Below, one piece after another: positions 23,193-28,234 of a DNA stretch of 28,234 bases. The DNA comes from DATIXD01 sp035518875 (lineage in GTDB: Bacteria; Pseudomonadota; Gammaproteobacteria; Methylococcales; Methylococcaceae), in NCBI GenBank assembly GCA_035518875.1, contig DATIXD010000140.1, forward strand, positions 1-28,234, read 5' to 3'. Position 1 is the stretch's first letter, and each line of letters starts with the position of its first letter. Under the pieces are notes generated by a model. It worked only from the letters and a program-made list of their open reading frames with translations, ran no database searches and was not told the origin of the DNA. Made by a program: the position numbers and the translations under genes.

Positions 23193-25496
23193 ATGAGTCG
23201 TAATCTAGTCATCGTAGAATCCCCGGCGAAAGCCAGGACCATCGAGAAGTATCTGGGCAAGGACTTTCAGGTCTACGCATCCTATGGCCACGTCCGAGAC
23301 CTCATCCCCAAGGAAGGCGCGGTCGATCCCGAGCACGATTTTGCGATGAAATACGAAGTCATCGACAAGAATCAGAAACACGTGCAGGTGATCGCCAACG
23401 CCGCCAGGAAAGCCGAAGCGCTCTATCTCGCCACAGACCCGGACCGGGAAGGCGAGGCGATTTCCTGGCATTTGCTGGAAATCCTGAAAGAAAAGAATCT
23501 CCTGGGTCAGAAGCCGATCCACCGGGTGGTGTTCCACGAAATCACCAAGCGTGCCATCAGCGAGGCCATCGAACATCCCCAAACGCTGTCCACCGATCTC
23601 ATCAACGCGCAACAGGCACGGCGCGCGCTCGACTATCTGGTCGGCTTCAAGCTCTCGCCGCTGCTATGGAAAAAGATCCGCCGGGGTCTGTCAGCGGGAC
23701 GCGTGCAAAGCCCGGCTCTGCGGATGATCGTGGAGCGGGAAAATGAAATTGAAGCCTTCAAGACGCGGGAATACTGGACCATCGAGGCCGCCACGAAAGC
23801 GGACGGGCAGCCTTTTACGGCACGCCTGACCCACTTCGAAGGCGTCAAGCTCGAGCAATTCAGCATCGCCGATGAAAAGCAGGCGAACGGTGTGCGCGAC
23901 GCCTTGCTCGAAAAAGCCGGTGGCAAGCTGCTCGTGCTCAAAGTCGAGGAAAAGGAGCGCAAGCGCAATCCGGCCGCGCCCTTCACCACCTCGACCCTGC
24001 AGCAGGAAGCCGCCCGCAAGCTGGGCTTCACCACACGCCGCACCATGACCGTGGCGCAGCAGTTGTACGAAGGGATAGACCTCGGCGGCGAAAGCGTCGG
24101 ACTGATCAGTTATATGCGCACCGACTCGGTCAATCTGGCCAATGAAGCCATCCAGGATTTGCGTGAGCTGATCGCCGCCCGCTTCGGCAAGGACAACTTG
24201 CCGGACCAACCGCGCATCTACAGAACCAAGAGCAAGAATGCCCAGGAAGCCCACGAGGCGATCCGCCCCACCTCGGCTCAGCGATTTCCGGAGGCCGTCA
24301 AACCTTACCTGACCCCGGATCAGTTCAAACTCTACAACCTAATCTGGAAGCGCACCGTCGCCTGCCAAATGATCCACGCCACCATCGGCACCGTCGCCGT
24401 CGATCTGGGCTGCGGCGAAGGCAATATCTTCCGCGCCAACGGCTCGACGGTCATCAATCCCGGCTTCATGGCGGTCTATCTGGAAGGCCGGGACGACGCC
24501 GGGGCCGGCGACGATGAGGAAAGCTATCTGCCGCCGCTGGAGGAAGGTCAAGAAGTCGATCTGGAAGAGCTCATCGCCGGCCAGCATTTCACCGAACCGC
24601 CACCGCGTTACACCGAGGCGAGTCTTGTCAAGACACTGGAGGAATACGGCATCGGCCGCCCCTCGACTTACGCCTCCATCATCTCCACGCTCCAGCAGCG
24701 CCACTACGCGGTGCTGGAGAACAAGCGATTCTTCCCGACTGACGTGGGCCGTATCGTCAACAAATTCCTGACCGAGCATTTCACCCAATACGTCGATTAC
24801 AACTTCACCGCCAACCTGGAAGACGACCTCGACGCCGTCTCACGCGGCGAAAAAACCTGGATTCCGCTGATGCGGGAATTCTGGGGGCCGTTCAAAACGC
24901 TGATCGAGGACAAGGACGAAAGTCTCAAGCGCGCCGACGTGACCCATGAAGCGATCGAGGAACGATGCCCCGACTGTGGTGGGCCACTGTCGATCCGACT
25001 GGGCCGCAACGGTCGATTCATCGGCTGCAACAACTATCCGACCTGCAAGTACACCCGCAACCTCAACGGCGACGGCAAGCAGGCCGAACCGGAAGTGATC
25101 GAGGGCAAGACTTGCCCGAAATGCAACTCTCCGTTGGTGATTAAGTCCGGGCGTTACGGCAAGTTTATCGGCTGTAGCGGCTATCCGACCTGCAAACACA
25201 TCGAACCGCTGGAAAAGCCGGAGGACACCGGTACGCCATGCCCGCAATGCAAGAAAGGCAGCCTGATCAAGCGCAAATCGCGATTCGGCAAGCTGTTTTA
25301 TTCCTGCTCCACCTATCCCGCTTGTGCTTACGCCGTCTGGAACCCGCCCATCCCGGAACCCTGCCCCGCCTGCGGTTGGCCTGTGCTTACCCTCAAGACC
25401 ACCAAACGGCGAGGCACGGAGAAGGTCTGCCCGCAAAAGGAGTGCGGTTACGCCGCGCCTTACGAAGGTGATCTACTGAGCGAGTCGGTGGCCTAG
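23193..25496 (+). CDS. topA: DNA topoisomerase I
   Basis: Type IA topoisomerase that relaxes negative supercoils behind transcription and replication. The 767-residue protein has the N-terminal TOPRIM domain (VIVESPAKA with E9; TDPDREGEAISWH at 81-93). The active-site tyrosine is Y307 in GLISYMRTDS. The C-terminal zinc-ribbon region starts near residue 590 with CPDCGGPLSIRLGRNGRFIGCNNYP-type repeats: at least three CxxC...C...C fingers plus a fourth divergent pair (CPACGW, CPQKECGY). The ATG at 23193 (MSRNLVIVESP) is conserved; a TTG at 23172 would add seven unconserved residues. Leader of 61 nt after smg with no strong Shine-Dalgarno. Confidence 0.97.
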   Translation: MSRNLVIVESPAKARTIEKYLGKDFQVYASYGHVRDLIPKEGAVDPEHDFAMKYEVIDKNQKHVQVIANAARKAEALYLATDPDREGEAISWHLLEILKEKNLLGQKPIHRVVFHEITKRAISEAIEHPQTLSTDLINAQQARRALDYLVGFKLSPLLWKKIRRGLSAGRVQSPALRMIVERENEIEAFKTREYWTIEAATKADGQPFTARLTHFEGVKLEQFSIADEKQANGVRDALLEKAGGKLLVLKVEEKERKRNPAAPFTTSTLQQEAARKLGFTTRRTMTVAQQLYEGIDLGGESVGLISYMRTDSVNLANEAIQDLRELIAARFGKDNLPDQPRIYRTKSKNAQEAHEAIRPTSAQRFPEAVKPYLTPDQFKLYNLIWKRTVACQMIHATIGTVAVDLGCGEGNIFRANGSTVINPGFMAVYLEGRDDAGAGDDEESYLPPLEEGQEVDLEELIAGQHFTEPPPRYTEASLVKTLEEYGIGRPSTYASIISTLQQRHYAVLENKRFFPTDVGRIVNKFLTEHFTQYVDYNFTANLEDDLDAVSRGEKTWIPLMREFWGPFKTLIEDKDESLKRADVTHEAIEERCPDCGGPLSIRLGRNGRFIGCNNYPTCKYTRNLNGDGKQAEPEVIEGKTCPKCNSPLVIKSGRYGKFIGCSGYPTCKHIEPLEKPEDTGTPCPQCKKGSLIKRKSRFGKLFYSCSTYPACAYAVWNPPIPEPCPACGWPVLTLKTTKRRGTEKVCPQKECGYAAPYEGDLLSESVA

Positions 25497-25516
25497 GCGG
25501 CCCGCGCTCGGCCGCC
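25496..25516. repeat. Perfect GC hairpin between topA stop and tsaC start
   Basis: GGCGGCC (25496-25502) and GGCCGCC (25510-25516) are perfect complements around a 7-nt loop. The stem begins in the topA stop codon and ends 3 nt before the tsaC ATG. No T-tract follows, so it is not a classical terminator. It occupies the whole ribosome-binding region of tsaC. Confidence 0.55.
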
Positions 25517-25519
25517 CGC

Positions 25520-26080
25520 ATGGTCTGGATCTCGCCTCTTCGATTACGGCTGGCGGTTCGCCATTTGCGCCGTGGCGGCCTCGTCGCCTACCCCACGGAG
25601 GCCGTATATGGCTTAGGCTGCGACCCGCTCAATCCAAAGGCAGTCGCCGAATTACGAGCGTTGAAACAGCGACCCGCAGCCAAGGGACTGATCCTGATCG
25701 CCGCCGATTTCCGGCAACTAGAGCCGTTCATGGCACCGACCGACTCCGTCATCCGAGAGAAGCTTCTGGCCAGTTGGCCGGGACCCATTACCTGGATCGT
25801 GTCGGCCAGCCATTGGGTGCCCTCTTGGCTGCGCGGCGAGCAGGGCGACATCGCCGTCAGAGTCACTTCCCACGAACCGGCTGCGGCCCTCTGCTCGGCT
25901 TTTGGCGGCCCCATCATTTCCACCAGTGCCAACCCGAGCGGTTCGCCCCCCGCAAGAACGGAAATCAAAACCCGCCGATATTTCCCCGGGGCGAACCTTG
26001 CCTATATTCCCGGCGCCACTGGTGACTTGCGGCGGCCCACTGCCATTTACGACGCCCGCAGCGGCTCGCGCCTTCGTTGA
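25520..26080 (+). CDS. tsaC: Threonylcarbamoyl-AMP synthase TsaC (YrdC/RimN)
   Basis: TsaC makes threonylcarbamoyl-AMP from threonine, bicarbonate and ATP, the first step of the t6A37 modification of ANN-decoding tRNAs. The 186-residue protein fits the single-domain YrdC length and shows YPTEAVYGLGCDP (about residues 24-36), KQRPAAKGLILI (50-61), SWPGPITWIV (about 89-98) and STSANPSG near residue 135. The start ATG lies immediately after a 7-bp hairpin that leaves no Shine-Dalgarno sequence, so expression may depend on coupling to topA. The next gene, ispB, has its own promoter. Confidence 0.94.
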   Translation: MVWISPLRLRLAVRHLRRGGLVAYPTEAVYGLGCDPLNPKAVAELRALKQRPAAKGLILIAADFRQLEPFMAPTDSVIREKLLASWPGPITWIVSASHWVPSWLRGEQGDIAVRVTSHEPAAALCSAFGGPIISTSANPSGSPPARTEIKTRRYFPGANLAYIPGATGDLRRPTAIYDARSGSRLR

Positions 26081-26106
26081 AAGGCTTTAACGTCCGCCGA
26101 ATAAAC

Positions 26107-26135
26107 TTGACACATCCGGCTCTGATTCTTACGAT
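26107..26135 (+). promoter_or_regulatory. Sigma70 promoter for ispB
   Basis: A perfect TTGACA (26107-26112) is followed at 17 bp by TACGAT (26130-26135, four of six to TATAAT). The predicted start near 26142 gives a leader of about 48 nt. This is the best-formed promoter in the window. Confidence 0.65.
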
Positions 26136-26147
26136 TCGCGAGTTTTA

Positions 26148-26159
26148 TTTACCGGTAAA
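26148..26159. promoter_or_regulatory. 12-bp palindrome, candidate operator
   Basis: TTTACCGGTAAA is perfectly self-complementary and centred about 11-12 bp downstream of the predicted ispB transcription start. A repressor bound here would block initiation or early elongation. No matching regulator is recognised in the window. Confidence 0.4.
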
Positions 26160-26164
26160 GACCG

Positions 26165-26180
26165 CCCGCGTAAGAGCGGG
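26165..26180 (+). other. Small leader hairpin before ispB
   Basis: CCCGC (26165-26169) and GCGGG (26176-26180) pair around GTAAGA; the flanking GACCG offers an alternative pairing with the same GCGGGTC. The hairpin ends 9 nt before the ispB ATG and covers the purine-rich stretch that would serve as ribosome binding site. Confidence 0.35.
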
Positions 26181-26189
26181 TCATTGTTC

Positions 26190-27212
26190 ATGACACCCTT
26201 GAGCCCTCCCAACACCAGTTCGACCGAAGCCAAGACTCCCAACAAGGATTTTGCCGTCATACGGCAGCTTGTCGAAACGGAAACTGCTGCGGTCAACCAG
26301 TTGATCATCAGGGAGCTGAGCTCCGACGTCGTGCTGATCAACCAGATCGGCAACTACATCGTCACCAGCGGCGGCAAACGCCTGCGCCCCATGCTATTGT
26401 TGCTCGCCGCCAAAGCCCTGGGCTACACCGGGCACGAACACATCACCCTGGCGGCAGTCATCGAGTTCATCCACACCGCAACCCTGCTGCACGACGATGT
26501 GGTAGACGAATCCTCCTTACGGCGGGGCCAAAACACGGTCAACACGCTGTGGGGTAACGCAGCCAGCGTATTGGTGGGCGACTACCTCTATTCGCGCTCC
26601 TTCGAATTGATGGTCAGCATCAAGAACATGCGCGTCATGGAAATCCTGTCGGGCACCACCACGGCCATCGCAGAAGGCGAGGTGCTGCAACTACTGAATT
26701 GCAACAATCCGGCCACAACGGAACAAAAATATCTGGAAGTCATCGCGCGGAAAACCGCCATTCTATTCAGCGCCGCCGCCCAACTCGCCGCAGTTTTGGC
26801 CGGTGCGTCCACACACGTGGAAAATGGCCTGAAGGAATATGGCTTGCGCTTGGGCATTGCTTTTCAGCTTATCGACGACGCACTCGACTACAAAGCCGAT
26901 CCTGAGGAGCTGGGAAAGAACCTCGGTGACGATTTGGCCGAGGGTAAACCGACGCTGCCGCTAATTTACGCTATGGAGCACAGCAGCGAGGCGCAAGCCG
27001 CGATGTTGCGAAAAACCATCGAAGACGGCGACCGCGAGCGGTTCAAGGAAGTTTACGCAATCGTTGAGTCCACCAATGCAATCGCTTATACTTGCCAGCG
27101 CGCAAAACAGGAAGCCGAGAAAGCAATCGCTGCCCTCAACCGCCTTCCCTCATCCGAGTTCAAACAAGCCTTGATCAGGCTCGCGCAATTTTCGGTAGAA
27201 CGCGGCTACTGA
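26190..27212 (+). CDS. ispB: Long-chain polyprenyl diphosphate synthase (octaprenyl type)
   Basis: The enzyme extends farnesyl diphosphate with isopentenyl diphosphate to the side chain of ubiquinone or menaquinone. The 340-residue protein has GGKRLRPM (61-68), the first aspartate-rich motif HDDVVDESSLRRG (DDVVD at 102-106), and the second motif FQLIDDALDYKAD. The residues before the first DDxxD are small (A97, T98), which suits a long product, but the exact chain length cannot be read. ATG at 26190 is preferred over a TTG two codons earlier, though the ribosome binding site is weak and lies in a hairpin. A tRNA-Pro gene starts 12 nt after the stop and may be on the same transcript. Confidence 0.94.
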   Translation: MTPLSPPNTSSTEAKTPNKDFAVIRQLVETETAAVNQLIIRELSSDVVLINQIGNYIVTSGGKRLRPMLLLLAAKALGYTGHEHITLAAVIEFIHTATLLHDDVVDESSLRRGQNTVNTLWGNAASVLVGDYLYSRSFELMVSIKNMRVMEILSGTTTAIAEGEVLQLLNCNNPATTEQKYLEVIARKTAILFSAAAQLAAVLAGASTHVENGLKEYGLRLGIAFQLIDDALDYKADPEELGKNLGDDLAEGKPTLPLIYAMEHSSEAQAAMLRKTIEDGDRERFKEVYAIVESTNAIAYTCQRAKQEAEKAIAALNRLPSSEFKQALIRLAQFSVERGY

Positions 27213-27224
27213 AAAGTCATCACA

Positions 27225-27301
27225 CGGGGTGTAGCTCAGCCTGGTAGAGCACTGCTTTCGGGAGGCAGTGGCCGGAGGTTCGAATCCTCTCACCCCGACC
27301 A
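27225..27301 (+). tRNA. tRNA-Pro (anticodon CGG)
   Basis: A 77-nt cloverleaf. The acceptor arms CGGGGTG (27225-27231) and CACCCCG (27291-27297) pair fully, the D-arm is GCTC/GAGC, the anticodon stem is CTGCT/GGCAG with loop TTCGGGA (anticodon CGG), and the T-arm is GGAGG-TTCGAAT-CCTCT. CCA is encoded at the 3' end. The C1-G72 pair is a proline-tRNA feature. The 3' half is the usual integration site for tyrosine recombinases, and one is encoded next to it. Confidence 0.95.
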
Positions 27302-27364
27302 AATTCAATGACTTAGCTAAAGAGTTTTTCCCGGCATGATATTTTTGCCGGAAATTTGCCGGAA
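27302..27364. repeat. tRNA-Pro/integrase junction with direct and inverted repeats
   Basis: Two copies of TTTGCCGGAA (27344-27353 and 27355-27364) start 11 bp apart, about one helical turn, ending directly at the integrase stop codon. CCGGCA at 27331-27336 is an inverted partner of TGCCGG (27346-27351), forming a 6-bp stem with a 9-nt loop. TTAGCTAA (27313-27320) is a small palindrome. This is the expected place for recombinase or excisionase arm sites, or for a terminator of the tRNA transcript. Confidence 0.5.
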
Positions 27365-28234
27365 TCATCCCAGCCGGCGCACCAATGCTATTTCAGGTTT
27401 TCTCTCGACCTCACACAGTTTCTCCACACACTCGATCAGGTGATCTATTTCCACCCTACTGTAGTGGGTGGTTATGCGCCCGGCGTAATGTCCTAAAAGA
27501 TCTTGCCTGTCCTCGAAGGAAACCCCAGCCGCCCTGAGTCGCAGGCCAAATGTGTGCCTGAGATCATGTACACGAACATCGCTTAACCCCACAGCCTTAC
27601 GGGCTTTGCGCCACGCATTGTTGGTCATGCGGTTTAGCCGCTGTCCTTCCCAGGAAAATACCCATTCCGAGTGAATGCCCCGCCGTCCTTCGATAACAGA
27701 AGCGGCAATGGTGTTGAGAGGTACGATCCGCTCCCTGCCATTCTTGGTGACGCTGTCCGGCAAAACGAACACCGTCTCCGTCAAACCGTTGACCTGACAC
27801 TCCCACTCCCAGCGAAGACCGCAAACCTCCTGATCGCGACAGCCCGTGTTCACTGCGAACAAGGCCATCTCGGCCAGATAGCCAGGCAACTCCCGAAATA
27901 GCCGGGTCTGCTCGTCCCAAGTGATCGGTCTCGGTTTCCGTGCCGGTCCTGGTACACGGGTTAGCAGAGGCGACGTATCGATCCAGGGACGACCTTGTTC
28001 GTCTCGCCAAATTCGTGCGGCGAGACTCAAGATCCGCCGGATGACGGTTATCTCCCGGTTGATCGTTCCGGCCTTGGCGCCAGCCAGCTTTCGCGCCTGT
28101 ACGTACGGTTCCAACGTTCCAAGGTGGATTCGCTCCAAAGGAATCTCACCCAAATAAGGAACGATTTTCTTGAGCGCGTAACCGGCCCGGGCAATCGCCC
28201 GCTGATGCTGGTTTTCCAGCAGGTACTTAGTGGC
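27365..28234 (-). CDS. Tyrosine recombinase (site-specific integrase), 5' end beyond window
   Basis: The frame is open to the right edge; 289 residues are visible and the N-terminus is missing. The visible N-terminal part (to about residue 95) is a SAM-like core-binding domain. The catalytic domain has the full set of phage-integrase residues: R133 (NTGCRDQEV), K164 (SVTKNGRER), H223 and R226 (HDLRH), H249 (LLGHYAG) and the nucleophile Y258 (THYSR). The enzyme therefore looks active. It points toward the tRNA-Pro 3' end with 63 bp between, the standard arrangement at the attL end of a genomic island or prophage. The remainder of the element would lie to the right, beyond the window. Confidence 0.93.
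   Translation of the reverse strand, partial: ATKYLLENQHQRAIARAGYALKKIVPYLGEIPLERIHLGTLEPYVQARKLAGAKAGTINREITVIRRILSLAARIWRDEQGRPWIDTSPLLTRVPGPARKPRPITWDEQTRLFRELPGYLAEMALFAVNTGCRDQEVCGLRWEWECQVNGLTETVFVLPDSVTKNGRERIVPLNTIAASVIEGRRGIHSEWVFSWEGQRLNRMTNNAWRKARKAVGLSDVRVHDLRHTFGLRLRAAGVSFEDRQDLLGHYAGRITTHYSRVEIDHLIECVEKLCEVERKPEIALVRRLG

Noticed and set aside
27150..27368. Minus-strand frame containing GVRGFEPP...STRLSY
   Set aside because: This is the well-known false protein produced by translating the reverse complement of a tRNA gene.

Overview
This window reads as chromosomal DNA of a GC-rich gammaproteobacterium. The gene content is almost all housekeeping. The block trkA / ntrX-ntrY / rsmB-fmt-def facing a LysM gene-dprA-smg-topA-tsaC, with hemF, aroE and yrdA nearby, is a rearranged form of a cluster I recall from Pseudomonas (trkA-rsmB-fmt-def / LysM-dprA-tsaC-qor-hemF-aroE) and Escherichia (fmt/def/rsmB/trkA; dprA-smg-tsaC-aroE-yrdA). 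A methanotroph-like member (Methylococcales) is a reasonable guess, but nothing here proves it.

Layout. Bases 1-3381 hold a large protein with a PilZ-like signature (+), convergent with a LemA / GIDE-domain membrane pair (-) whose GIDE protein carries a canonical EF-hand loop. Bases 3477-7634 hold yrdA (+), aroE and hemB (-), mlaC (+) and hemF (-). Bases 7635-7834 are a divergent hemF/cmoB control region with an unusual chain of complementary segments. Bases 7835-10173 hold cmoB and rimO (+), separated by a strong intrinsic terminator buried in the last codons of cmoB. Bases 20292 down to 10252 form a long minus-strand run: def-fmt-rsmB-DUF4390-ntrY-ntrX-trkA-methyltransferase-rhodanese-slyD, mostly overlapping or tightly packed. 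Bases 20498-26080 hold a LysM protein (probably TsaP), dprA, smg, topA and tsaC on the plus strand. Bases 26107-27212 hold ispB with a recognisable sigma70 promoter and a perfect palindrome just after the predicted start site. tRNA-Pro(CGG) follows at 27225-27301. A tyrosine recombinase pointing at the tRNA runs off the right edge, so the right end looks like the boundary of an integrated element.

How the genes work together. The def-fmt-rsmB run deals with formyl-Met initiation and rRNA modification. cmoB, rimO and tsaC add other translation-machinery modifications (tRNA wobble uridine, ribosomal protein S12, tRNA t6A). hemB and hemF belong to heme synthesis. NtrYX and TrkA link envelope, nitrogen/redox and potassium regulation. 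The LysM protein and dprA share a start/stop overlap that ties a likely type IV pilus secretin anchor to processing of incoming DNA. I saw no CRISPR array, insertion sequence, rRNA or obvious defence system. The most unusual signals are regulatory: the hemF leader, the terminators lying inside coding sequence, the ispB palindrome and the repeats at the tRNA/integrase junction.
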